Under the pieces are notes generated by a model. That model was given only the letters and a program-made list of their open reading frames with translations. It was not told where the DNA came from and ran no database searches. Shown here piece by piece: positions 8,996-16,985 of a stretch of DNA of 60,244 nucleotides. The translations under genes were made by a program, and so were the position numbers. Each line of letters starts with the position of its first letter. Positions within the stretch are counted from its first letter, which is position 1. The stretch covers positions 1-60,244 of the forward strand of contig CAMBEL010000009.1 in assembly GCA_945865605.1 (NCBI GenBank), given 5' to 3'. This DNA is from Bifidobacterium breve. GTDB taxonomy: Bacteria; Actinomycetota; Acidimicrobiia; IMCC26256; JAENVU01.

Positions 8996-9909
8996 TCACC
9001 CTCCTTAGTCTGCACGAGCCATGCGAATAGCGCTCGTTTCGTATGCATACGGTTTTCCGCTTGCTGCCAAACGACACTTACTGTTCCGTCAATGACCTCC
9101 GCCGTCACTTCATCGCCGCGATGTGCGGGAAGGCAGTGCATGAATACGGCATCGGCGCCGGCCTCTGCCATCAACACCGAGTCGACACGCCACGTAGAGA
9201 ATGCTTTTCTGCGTGCCTCCGACTCGGCTTCCTGACCCATTGAGGTCCACGCATCTGTGTAAACCACGTCGACACCTCGTACCGCTTCATGCGGATCGGT
9301 CACAAGTTCGATCGATCCCCCGAGATTGCGCACGCGATCAACAAGGTTCTCATTAAGTTCGTATCCCGGAGGCGAACTAACGATCAGCTCAAGCCCCGTG
9401 AGAGCTGCGCCATAGGCGAGCGAGGCCACAACGTTGTTGCCGTCGCCGACAAATGCAACGCGTCGTCCTTCAAGACCACCAAATCGCTCAGAGATGGTCA
9501 AGAGATCCGCGAGCGCTTGGCATGGATGAGCAATGTCAGACAACAAGTTTACGACTGGCGTGTTCACGGCACCGGCCATTCGCATGAGCACGCCATGATC
9601 GAACACGCGTGCGGCGATGATGACGCAATAGGACGCGAGAGTGCGCGCTACATCTTCTGCGGACTCTCGTTGATCTATGCCGATTTCTTCAGCGCGCAGC
9701 GCCACGGGGTGACCGCCTAGCGAATAGACGGCTAACTCTGCTGAGGTACGGGTGCGCGCTGACGGTTTTTCAAATACCAGAGCCACCCCAGCCCCTTCGA
9801 GGGTGCGCGGCGCTGTGTCCGGTTCTTTTTTCCAACGAGCCGCAGAATCGAGCAGGTGGGCGAGTTCACTAGGTGAGAGATCGTCTATCTCCAAAAGAGA
9901 TCTGGCCAT
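8992..9909 (-). CDS. argF: Ornithine carbamoyltransferase
   Basis: 305 aa cytosolic transferase that makes citrulline from ornithine and carbamoyl phosphate. The carbamoyl phosphate motif is present as PSARTRTSAE, and the ornithine-binding HCLPAHRG motif lies near the C-terminus. Length matches anabolic enzymes. It follows argD with a two-base gap and overlaps argR by 4 bp. Carbamoyl phosphate would come from the carAB products encoded in the same window. Confidence 0.96.
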   Translation of the reverse strand: MARSLLEIDDLSPSELAHLLDSAARWKKEPDTAPRTLEGAGVALVFEKPSARTRTSAELAVYSLGGHPVALRAEEIGIDQRESAEDVARTLASYCVIIAARVFDHGVLMRMAGAVNTPVVNLLSDIAHPCQALADLLTISERFGGLEGRRVAFVGDGNNVVASLAYGAALTGLELIVSSPPGYELNENLVDRVRNLGGSIELVTDPHEAVRGVDVVYTDAWTSMGQEAESEARRKAFSTWRVDSVLMAEAGADAVFMHCLPAHRGDEVTAEVIDGTVSVVWQQAENRMHTKRALFAWLVQTKEGE

Positions 9910-9911
9910 AG

Positions 9912-11144
9912 CTACAGCACCCCTCCAAGAATCGCGACGGCAGCGTCGATTTCGTCATCGGAAACGAGCAACGGAGGAGCGAACCGAAGCGCCGATGGAG
10001 TCACGGCATTGACGATCAGCCCCGCCTGCAAGCAACCGCTTGCAACGATTATTGCTTCACGCCCTGGTTCGAGTTCAGCCGCCAACAGCAAACCGCGGCC
10101 TCGCACCGACGTGACTCCGTCTAGCTGTGCCAACGACCTCGATAGGTACTCTCCTGCTTTCGCAGCCAAGCCCGGAACGTCGTCGCGTTCCATTACGTCC
10201 AATACGCACAACGCTGCAGATGCAGCAAGCGGTTGCCCGCCGAATGTCGTCGCGTGGTCTCCCGCCTGGAACGCGTTGGCGACTTCAGTTCTTGCCCAAC
10301 AAGCACCAATTGGGAAGCCGTTACCAAGCGCTTTGGCCAGCGTGATGACGTCGGGACGAACGTCACCATCATGTTCGAATCCGAACCAACGACCGGTGCG
10401 CCCAAGACCCGTTTGTACCTCGTCAATAATCATCAAGGCTTCACGCTCATCGCAGAGGTTGCGCACCGCAGCCAAGTACCCAGGCGGAGCGGAATTGACT
10501 CCACCCTCGCCTTGAACTGACTCAAGGAGGACAGCGCAAACGCGCTCATCGAGAACCGCCCTGAGAGCATCTAAATCACCGAACGCCACCTGGGAGAAAC
10601 CGCTTGGAAGGGGCTGGAATGTCTCCTGCTTTTGCGGTTGACCCGTCGCCGCGAGGGTTGACAACGTACGTCCGTGGAAAGAGCCCAATGCAGAAACAAC
10701 ATGATGGCGCTCAGTTCCGCCGTTCGCTTGCCCGTAGCGGCGAACAAGTTTGATGGCACATTCGTTGGCCTCGGCTCCGGAGTTCGCGAAAAAGGTACGA
10801 CCCGGGATTCCAGTTGCCGAGGACACCAGAAGGTCCAGTCTCTCTGCGAGACGAGGCTGAAGTGCGTTGTAATAAAGGTTTGATGTGTGTACAAGCGTGC
10901 GTGCTTGGCGCGCTATCGCGTCAGCGACCTCTGGATGAGCATGACCGAGTGATGTCACGGCGAGCCCCGACAAGAAGTCGAGGTATTCCTTGCCGTCCGT
11001 GTCCCAAAGGCGCGTACCCTGACCGCGTACAAAGGCGACCGGAAGGCGCGCGTAGGTCGCCATAACGTGTTCGGCGTCAGCGGAAACGATTTCGTTTAGA
11101 CCAATAGCATCGCCAGTCACGGTTTGGAGATTGGATTGGCTCAT
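9912..11144 (-). CDS. argD: Acetylornithine aminotransferase
   Basis: 410 aa class III PLP-dependent aminotransferase that makes N-acetylornithine from N-acetylglutamate semialdehyde and glutamate. The PLP lysine lies in ITLAKALGNGFPIG. The upstream LMIIDEVQTGLGRTG segment carries the aspartate that contacts the pyridine nitrogen, and NSGAEANECAIK is also present. It overlaps argB by 4 bp. The position within argCJBDFRGH supports the arginine role over 4-aminobutyrate or succinylornithine aminotransferase. Confidence 0.95.
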   Translation of the reverse strand: MSQSNLQTVTGDAIGLNEIVSADAEHVMATYARLPVAFVRGQGTRLWDTDGKEYLDFLSGLAVTSLGHAHPEVADAIARQARTLVHTSNLYYNALQPRLAERLDLLVSSATGIPGRTFFANSGAEANECAIKLVRRYGQANGGTERHHVVSALGSFHGRTLSTLAATGQPQKQETFQPLPSGFSQVAFGDLDALRAVLDERVCAVLLESVQGEGGVNSAPPGYLAAVRNLCDEREALMIIDEVQTGLGRTGRWFGFEHDGDVRPDVITLAKALGNGFPIGACWARTEVANAFQAGDHATTFGGQPLAASAALCVLDVMERDDVPGLAAKAGEYLSRSLAQLDGVTSVRGRGLLLAAELEPGREAIIVASGCLQAGLIVNAVTPSALRFAPPLLVSDDEIDAAVAILGGVL

Positions 11145-12007
11145 GGGTGCACCATCGTTCCGATACCTTCACGCGTGAAGAACTCGAGCAGCAATGCATG
11201 TGGAATGCGCCCATCCAGAATATGTGCCCTCGTAACACCATTTTCCAAGGCGTGTGCACACGATTCGAGTTTTGGGATCATCCCTTCCCCCACACTTCCC
11301 GCTTCGACCAACGCTTTGAGGTCTGACACATCGAGTTGCGACAAAAGCGAATCCTCGTTCGGGTAATCAGACATCACGCCAGCGACATCCGTTAGGTAAA
11401 CGAGTTTCTCAGCGCCAAGGGCCTCCGCTATCGCGCCAGCGACAGTGTCTGCATTTACGTTGTACGCATTGCCGTCGACCCCCATACCGATTGTCGCAAT
11501 AACTGGGATCAAGTCCTCGCGCATCAAGCGTTCAACTATCGACGGATCGACATGGGAGACATCGCCCACAAATCCGAGACGCTCATCGCGTTGCGTCACA
11601 GTTAATAGACCCGCGTCTTCACCAGAGAGCCCCACAGCGAAACTCCCGTGGCGATTCAATGAGGACACAACCTCACGATTCACTTTACCGACCAACGCCA
11701 TACGCGCGATGTCGACCGTCTCTGCATCGGTCACTCGTAGGCCGTCTACAAACTCTGGCTCTTTACCCAGTCGACGCATCAGATCGGAAATCTGTGGACC
11801 TCCGCCGTGAACGATCACGGGATGCATCCCAACTAGGTGCATGAGAACCACGTCGCGGGCAAACAGGTCGGCAAGTTCGGGCGTATCCATCGCGTTTCCG
11901 CCGTACTTCACGACCACGGTCTTGCCAGAGAATTCGCGCATGTACGGAAGTGCTTCCGCAAGAATATGCGCCTTTTCGTGCGCCGTCGATAGTCGCCCGT
12001 CGTTCAC
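11141..12007 (-). CDS. argB: Acetylglutamate kinase
   Basis: 288 aa amino-acid kinase that phosphorylates N-acetylglutamate, usually the step inhibited by arginine. The phosphate-binding motif KYGGNAM is near residue 34 and VIVHGGGPQI follows. The C-terminal half has the nucleotide site (YLTDVAGVM). Two features fit the arginine-sensitive hexameric type used with the ArgJ cycle: the N-terminal helix before the kinase core and the length. The start is GTG at 12007, overlapping argJ by four bases. Confidence 0.95.
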   Translation of the reverse strand: MNDGRLSTAHEKAHILAEALPYMREFSGKTVVVKYGGNAMDTPELADLFARDVVLMHLVGMHPVIVHGGGPQISDLMRRLGKEPEFVDGLRVTDAETVDIARMALVGKVNREVVSSLNRHGSFAVGLSGEDAGLLTVTQRDERLGFVGDVSHVDPSIVERLMREDLIPVIATIGMGVDGNAYNVNADTVAGAIAEALGAEKLVYLTDVAGVMSDYPNEDSLLSQLDVSDLKALVEAGSVGEGMIPKLESCAHALENGVTRAHILDGRIPHALLLEFFTREGIGTMVHP

Positions 12008-13176
12008 GAAGTTCCTCGGTTCTCATCTATATACGCGTGCGATAGATCAGTAAATAAGACCGACGCGCGTCCGTTACCTGCATTCAGCGTGCACTCGATA
12101 TGAATGTCACGTTCGGTCATGGCTCCAGCGAGTGCTACTGCATCGTGTGTAGCCCCGATTCCATTGCGGCAACAAACAATGCCATTGAAGGAAATGTCGA
12201 CGGACTCCGGATCGAAGATTGCGCCGCTGACTCCGAGTTCAGAGAGCACACGACCCCAATAAGGGTCTTCACCGTTGAGCGAACATTGCACCAACTGCGA
12301 CCGAGCGACGCTTCGAGCAGCGAGGCGCGCTTGTGAATCAGAATGGGCACCGCGAATGGTGATTCGCGCGAGTTTTGACGCACCCTCTGCGTCTCTGGCC
12401 ATCTGTTCGGCGAGCGAGGAACAGACTTCGGTAAGTGCATCGGTAAGTGCATGAAATTCATTCCGATTCGTTATGCCTGCACCCGACGCGCCACTCGCTA
12501 GAACCAATACGGTGTCGTTCGTACTGGTACATGCATCGACACACAGCTGATTGAACGAGAGGTCGACCGCACGCGTGAGCGCGGTCTGGAGCGTGGAGGG
12601 ATCGACTTCGGCATCCGTAGTTAACACTGCGAGCATCGTCGCCATTGACGGCATGAGCATCGCTGCCCCCTTCGCCATTCCACCAATAATCGCGTTGGTT
12701 CCCTCGATGGATGCAACGGCTTCCTTGCTCACACTGTCGGTTGTGAGGATCGCATTGGCGGCCGCAGAGGAACCATTCAGGTTTGCAGCGAGTACCGGGA
12801 TGCCCGACTCGAGCGCGTACATAGGCATCGGATAACCGATCAAACCCGTCGAACAGACGAGCACATCAGTTGTGTCGCAACCCAAACCCAGCGCAGTCAA
12901 CTCGGCCATGCGCAGGGCATCAGCACGGCCATGCTCGCCTGTCGCTGCGTTCGCGTTGCCCGACGAAAGGACCACGGCAGTCGCGTGGGCGTCGTGCAGA
13001 TGTTTGCGACTCACCTGTACCGGTGCCGCCTGTGCGAGGTTGAGCGTGAATACCCCAGCAGCCGGAACCGGGCTGCGTGTCTCCGTCGTTACGATCGCGA
13101 GGTCCGGCGCTCCACCAGCCTTAATTCCGCATGCTGAACCGCCCGCCGCGAAACCCATCGCTGCCGTGACACTCAT
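12004..13176 (-). CDS. argJ: Bifunctional ornithine acetyltransferase / N-acetylglutamate synthase
   Basis: 390 aa enzyme that recycles the acetyl group from N-acetylornithine to glutamate. ArgJ proteins self-cleave before a conserved threonine; here the site reads KGAAMLMPSMATMLA, with the Thr in MATML as the expected nucleophile. The start is placed at the ATG at 13176, because GAGGGA lies just upstream and the family begins MSVTAAMGFAAGG. An earlier in-frame start at 13263 would overlap argC by 65 bp. Whether it also uses acetyl-CoA (true bifunctionality) cannot be read from sequence; no argA gene is in the window. Confidence 0.95.
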   Translation of the reverse strand: MSVTAAMGFAAGGSACGIKAGGAPDLAIVTTETRSPVPAAGVFTLNLAQAAPVQVSRKHLHDAHATAVVLSSGNANAATGEHGRADALRMAELTALGLGCDTTDVLVCSTGLIGYPMPMYALESGIPVLAANLNGSSAAANAILTTDSVSKEAVASIEGTNAIIGGMAKGAAMLMPSMATMLAVLTTDAEVDPSTLQTALTRAVDLSFNQLCVDACTSTNDTVLVLASGASGAGITNRNEFHALTDALTEVCSSLAEQMARDAEGASKLARITIRGAHSDSQARLAARSVARSQLVQCSLNGEDPYWGRVLSELGVSGAIFDPESVDISFNGIVCCRNGIGATHDAVALAGAMTERDIHIECTLNAGNGRASVLFTDLSHAYIDENRGTS

Positions 13177-13198
13177 CGTTCCCTCTCGTCCAACATGA

Positions 13199-14236
13199 TC
13201 ATGGCCACATACCGACATGGGGTAAACCTGTCGCCTCTGGTAGCCCAAGCAAGAGATTGGCATTCTGAATTGCTTGCCCAGATGCCCCCTTCACCAGATT
13301 GTCAATGACTCCCAGCGCGAGCACCGAGTTAGTGCGCTCATCGAAACGAACAGTGACATGACACGTATTGGCACCCGTCGCGGCCTTAGTGCTCGTCGGA
13401 TTATCGGATACCACGACGAAGGGTTCAGCCGAATAGAAATCGCGATAAGCCGCTTGTAACGACTCGGTGGACAATCCGGTTTTTGCCGGACGCGCATGAC
13501 ACGTTGCTTGGATTCCACGAATCATCGGAACTAAGTGCGGGGTGAAGAACACTTCGACCGGGTGGGCGGCAACATGCGCTAGTGCGAATTCGATTTCTGC
13601 AGTATGCCTATGCGTAAGCAAACCGTAGGCACTTACGCCTTCGTCCGCCTCCGCAAAATGCTGTTCCATCTTGAGCGCGCGACCTGCCCCTGAATGTCCG
13701 GACATCGCATCGACGATGATTCCACTGCGTTCAACGAGCCCATTCGCTAGTAGCGGGGCCAAGGCGAGAGACGACGCCGTCGGGTAGCACCCCGGATTAG
13801 CCACATGCTTCGAATCTTGAATGTCGCTTCTGAACAATTCCGGGAGACCGAAGGCAAAACTATTCAAGAGGTCTGGCGCCGCGTGTGACGTGCCATACCA
13901 GTGCTGATAGGTATCGGCCGGCAAACGAAAGTCGGCGCCAAGATCGACTACATGGCCGATGCTCGCAACCAACTCCGGCATTAGCTTTTGAGAGGCGCCG
14001 TGAGGCAAGGCCACGAACACCACATCTAGTGATGCAAACGCTTCGGGATCAATCGGAACGTATTTAAGGTTCGGGTATGCGGCACTGAGCGATGGATACA
14101 AATCACCGACCTGTACCCCGGCATTGGTATCTGCAGTCGCGACCACAACATCGATTTGCGCGTGAGTCGCTAGCAGTCGCAGCAGTTCTGCACCCGTGTA
14201 GCCTGAAGCACCGATGATGCCGGCACGATACGTCAT
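13199..14236 (-). CDS. argC: N-acetyl-gamma-glutamyl-phosphate reductase
   Basis: 345 aa NADPH-dependent enzyme that reduces N-acetylglutamyl phosphate to the semialdehyde. The Rossmann nucleotide motif GASGYTGAELLRLL is at the N-terminus, and the catalytic cysteine is in VANPGCYPTASSLAL. It is the first gene of the operon. Its ATG is only five bases from a TATAAT box, with no room for a Shine-Dalgarno, so the mRNA is probably leaderless. It is transcribed divergently from the MaoC/PhyH pair. Confidence 0.96.
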   Translation of the reverse strand: MTYRAGIIGASGYTGAELLRLLATHAQIDVVVATADTNAGVQVGDLYPSLSAAYPNLKYVPIDPEAFASLDVVFVALPHGASQKLMPELVASIGHVVDLGADFRLPADTYQHWYGTSHAAPDLLNSFAFGLPELFRSDIQDSKHVANPGCYPTASSLALAPLLANGLVERSGIIVDAMSGHSGAGRALKMEQHFAEADEGVSAYGLLTHRHTAEIEFALAHVAAHPVEVFFTPHLVPMIRGIQATCHARPAKTGLSTESLQAAYRDFYSAEPFVVVSDNPTSTKAATGANTCHVTVRFDERTNSVLALGVIDNLVKGASGQAIQNANLLLGLPEATGLPHVGMWP

Positions 14237-14241
14237 GCAGC

Positions 14242-14271
14242 ATTATATGCATAGAGTTGCATAGAGTGCAA
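14242..14271 (-). promoter_or_regulatory. argC promoter with overlapping ARG-box-like repeats
   Basis: On the minus strand TTGCAC (14266-14271) and TATAAT (14242-14247) are separated by 18 bases, and the argC ATG follows five bases after TATAAT. The spacer carries the half-sites TATGCA and TATGCATA, together reading ATGCAACTCTATGCATA. This resembles actinobacterial ARG boxes, in which TGCAT-type half-sites are repeated. ArgR bound here would block RNA polymerase directly. A fully consensus -10 and the tight spacing make this the clearest promoter in the window. Confidence 0.8.
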
Positions 14272-15120
14272 CCACTAGGCGCCCCCGAAGCGGCACCGGG
14301 ATCCCCATTCGGCCCAATCGAATTCACAGTCTCACCAGCAGCAAACGACCGTTATTGGGGCTCTGCTGGCGTAGATCATGTATTGATGAGGGACTGCTAC
14401 CTATATCCTCCGATGGCGGCGAACTTCACAATTCTCGCCTTCCAGACCATCGTTCCTGCACATTTCTTGCATACCGGCCAACGCCTCGAATGTCACGGGA
14501 AGGTTGCCGCCAGCGCGGACGTGACCGTGACGGGAATTGTCCTAGATCGTATTGAGAAGCGAAATCGCAATTATGTGGAGATCCGAGCAGACATTGGCCG
14601 TGACACTGGTGAGCCCCTCTGGACATCGATCGCAACCTTTTGTGATCCGCAGGCGCGGTCCACTGACGGGAGTGACCGGCCTAGACCGCCGAAGCCGGCG
14701 AGGCCAAAGGGTCCGCAGCCGGTTGGTGATCCGAACGCCGCAACCGTAGGAGCCGACGAGCAATTTCTGACGCGGTCACTCCACATGACCACGGAGTTGC
14801 TTCGTGCGTACTCCCGTCGGGGAAACTTCCATTCCGACTCAGGTGCAGCCGCCGATCTTGGATACCAAAAACTCGTTGCGCAGGGGATGCAGAGTGCAGG
14901 GCCAGCGTATGGCCTGTTACTAGACGCATGGGGCGACGATTTCCTCACTAACGGCTTAATGGAATTACGTTTCGTTGGAATGGTCGTGGAGGAAGACACT
15001 GTCAATGCACAAGTCATTATCTCTGCGGGTGACAACAGCGCAGACATTGTTGTAACAAATGAAACCACCGGCGTACCCGTAGTGGTCGGTAGTGCTCAAC
15101 GTTCCAGAATGGATATGTAA
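14257..15120 (+). CDS. MaoC-like double hot-dog protein (FAS1-type N-terminal domain)
   Basis: About 287 aa, two hot-dog halves. The N-terminal half has YPPMAANFTILAFQ and HTGQRLECHGKV, typical of the FAS1-like MaoC N-domain. The C-terminal half has NFHSDSGAAADLGYQKLVAQ, the place of the (R)-hydratase motif. Active hydratases carry D-x4-H there; here the Asp position is Arg and only the His is kept, so hydratase activity is doubtful. It may bind or modify an acyl-CoA. The start is uncertain: TTG 14257 or GTG 14266 both fall inside the argC promoter. Its stop overlaps the next start (TAATG), so it is coupled to the dioxygenase gene. Confidence 0.75.
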   Translation: MHRVQPLGAPEAAPGSPFGPIEFTVSPAANDRYWGSAGVDHVLMRDCYLYPPMAANFTILAFQTIVPAHFLHTGQRLECHGKVAASADVTVTGIVLDRIEKRNRNYVEIRADIGRDTGEPLWTSIATFCDPQARSTDGSDRPRPPKPARPKGPQPVGDPNAATVGADEQFLTRSLHMTTELLRAYSRRGNFHSDSGAAADLGYQKLVAQGMQSAGPAYGLLLDAWGDDFLTNGLMELRFVGMVVEEDTVNAQVIISAGDNSADIVVTNETTGVPVVVGSAQRSRMDM

Positions 15121-15947
15121 TGCCAACCTTCGTTCCGCACCCATGGAATACCGACTTCAACTGGGATGACCATGTCGGACCATTCCGGCGCGTCACACAG
15201 GAACAAGCTGCGGCGTTCGACCGCGACGGATTTTTCGTGCTCGAGAATGCCGTCGATGCTGAGACGCTCGCAAGACTTGAGACCGAGATTGAACCATTTG
15301 ATCTCGAAGTACTCGAGTTTTTAGCTGCTAGACCCAACGGGCGATTCAGTATCGCTGGAGTGGATACGGTCTCAATTGCGATTCATTTAGTTGCTCGATC
15401 GGAGGCATTACGCGACTTCTGCGATTCACAACTGTTCGCGGACCTCTGCCACGACCTTATCGGCGGGGAGTCGCGCCTCTACTGGGATCAGGCCGTGTAC
15501 AAACGAGCGAATGGCGCTGAGTCGGTTTTATGGCATCAGGACAATGGGTACACGTACGTAGAACCGCAGGCATATCTCACCTGTTGGGTGGCACTTAACG
15601 ACGCTACCGACCAAAACGGTTGCATACAAGTGTTACCTGGCGTTCACCGGCAGGGAACCCTTGCGCACCACAACACGCCACTCGGTTTCGAGTGTTTCAT
15701 TGATCCCGAAGGGCCGGTGTCGGTTCCGGTGAAAGCCGGAAGCATCGTCGTATTGTCCTCGCTAACACCGCATGCGACCGGTCTCAACTACACAGACCAA
15801 CTGCGCAAGGCATACATCGTGCAGTTCGCGCCGGATGGGGCGATCGCTTTACGAGGAGATCCTGATAACGGACCGGCGGTAGGCAGCGAGTTACAGAACA
15901 ATCCCGACCGACAATTCTTGTTCTCGGCACGTTTCGGGCCCTTATAG
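15120..15947 (+). CDS. Phytanoyl-CoA dioxygenase (PhyH) family protein
   Basis: 275 aa non-heme Fe(II)/2-oxoglutarate oxygenase. Metal ligands are seen as His and Asp in LWHQDNGYTY and a distal His in LTPHATGLN; the Arg in QLRKAYIVQF would bind 2-oxoglutarate. Length is usual for bacterial PhyH proteins, which hydroxylate diverse small molecules or acyl chains. Coupling to a MaoC-like gene suggests an acyl-CoA or lipid substrate (inference). Its last nine residues and its TAG stop lie inside the palindromic repeat at 15922-15966, where it overlaps the convergent cydB end by six bases. Confidence 0.87.
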   Translation: MPTFVPHPWNTDFNWDDHVGPFRRVTQEQAAAFDRDGFFVLENAVDAETLARLETEIEPFDLEVLEFLAARPNGRFSIAGVDTVSIAIHLVARSEALRDFCDSQLFADLCHDLIGGESRLYWDQAVYKRANGAESVLWHQDNGYTYVEPQAYLTCWVALNDATDQNGCIQVLPGVHRQGTLAHHNTPLGFECFIDPEGPVSVPVKAGSIVVLSSLTPHATGLNYTDQLRKAYIVQFAPDGAIALRGDPDNGPAVGSELQNNPDRQFLFSARFGPL

Positions 15948-15966
15948 GGCCTCGAACGTGCCGAGA
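15922..15966. repeat. 45-bp palindromic element, copy 1, at a convergent gene junction
   Basis: Perfect 12-bp arms TCTCGGCACGTT (15922-15933) and AACGTGCCGAGA (15955-15966) flank a core with a GGCCC/GGGCC stem around TTATA. The loop carries the TAG stop of the dioxygenase gene on the plus strand and the TAA stop of cydB on the minus strand. It could act as a bidirectional terminator without a U-tract. A second copy with identical arms and the same length is at 37457-37501; 39 of 45 positions match. Confidence 0.9.
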
Positions 15967-16985
15967 TCGCCCTGGGTGGTGGCGGGTTCTAGTAGACCTC
16001 GCTTTTCTAGCGCGTACAGCATTATCAGCGACGGTACGCAGATCACCAGCACCAACACCGCTACCACCAACACCGCCCACAGCGTTCCCGACGGCGCAGC
16101 TGCTGCGTCCAAGGTCAATGATGTCGGCAGAAGGTACGGGAACTGGGCCACTCCCCAACTCCAGACCAAAGCCGACACCGCACCAACGGCCAGCACCCTA
16201 GCCATCACCGTGCTCCCGCGAATCAGCATCACGATCGCGCCTAAACCAATGACCACCGAAAGCACGATCAGCGGCAGCGCGCGCCCGGTCAGATGGTTCC
16301 ACAGATAGGGCGAGTCATCGCGCGTGACGATTAGGCCCACTCCAGCTACCGCGCCCACCGCTATCGCAGAAACGATCGCCCTCCTGCGGAAGTCGGCGAC
16401 TAGATCGGGTTCGTCGAGTCGGTGCGCATTCGCGCCCAACCAAACCGCCGATAGGTAAATACACGCGGCTACGGCGAGGAGCCCAGCCACCAACGACGTT
16501 GAGTTCAACCAAGACTCCCACGGGTCACCTGCTGTTCCACCCGAAGGAACGCGCTCCGATGCGATCCCTCCCGCCGTCGCTCCCAGGAAGAACGGAACAA
16601 TTAAAGAAGACGTCGCGAATACGATTCCGAAGAATCGTTTCAAAGCCGGTCCCGACACGACCTTACGAAATGCAAAGCCAGAACCCCTGAGCACGATTCC
16701 GAGCGCGGCAAGCGTGATCGGCACAAATAGCGTGAGCATGATCGAGGCGAAGGCTTCGCTGAATGCCGTCCAAAGCACGATCAGACTGAAAACGAGCCAT
16801 ACGTGATTGGCTTCCCAAACGGGTCCCATCGCGTCATCGATCAGAGCTCGCCTACGCGCACCGCGCGTGGCACCTCCGGCAGTTAGATCCCAGAATCCGG
16901 CACCGAAGTCGGTGCCTCCCATCACTGCATAGCAAACAATCGATCCGAACAACACGAACGCAACTAGATCAACCACCTGGGACAC
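15942..16985 (-). CDS. cydB: Cytochrome bd oxidase subunit II
   Basis: 347 aa polytopic membrane protein, the partner of CydA in a quinol oxidase that reduces oxygen to water without proton pumping. The N-terminus VDLVAFVLFGSIVCYAVMGG followed by TDFGAGFWDL is the CydB signature, with eight or nine hydrophobic segments along the chain. Length fits the family. It overlaps cydA by 17 bp. Its stop codon lies in the loop of the 15922-15966 palindrome. Confidence 0.93.
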   Translation of the reverse strand: MSQVVDLVAFVLFGSIVCYAVMGGTDFGAGFWDLTAGGATRGARRRALIDDAMGPVWEANHVWLVFSLIVLWTAFSEAFASIMLTLFVPITLAALGIVLRGSGFAFRKVVSGPALKRFFGIVFATSSLIVPFFLGATAGGIASERVPSGGTAGDPWESWLNSTSLVAGLLAVAACIYLSAVWLGANAHRLDEPDLVADFRRRAIVSAIAVGAVAGVGLIVTRDDSPYLWNHLTGRALPLIVLSVVIGLGAIVMLIRGSTVMARVLAVGAVSALVWSWGVAQFPYLLPTSLTLDAAAAPSGTLWAVLVVAVLVLVICVPSLIMLYALEKRGLLEPATTQGDLGTFEAL

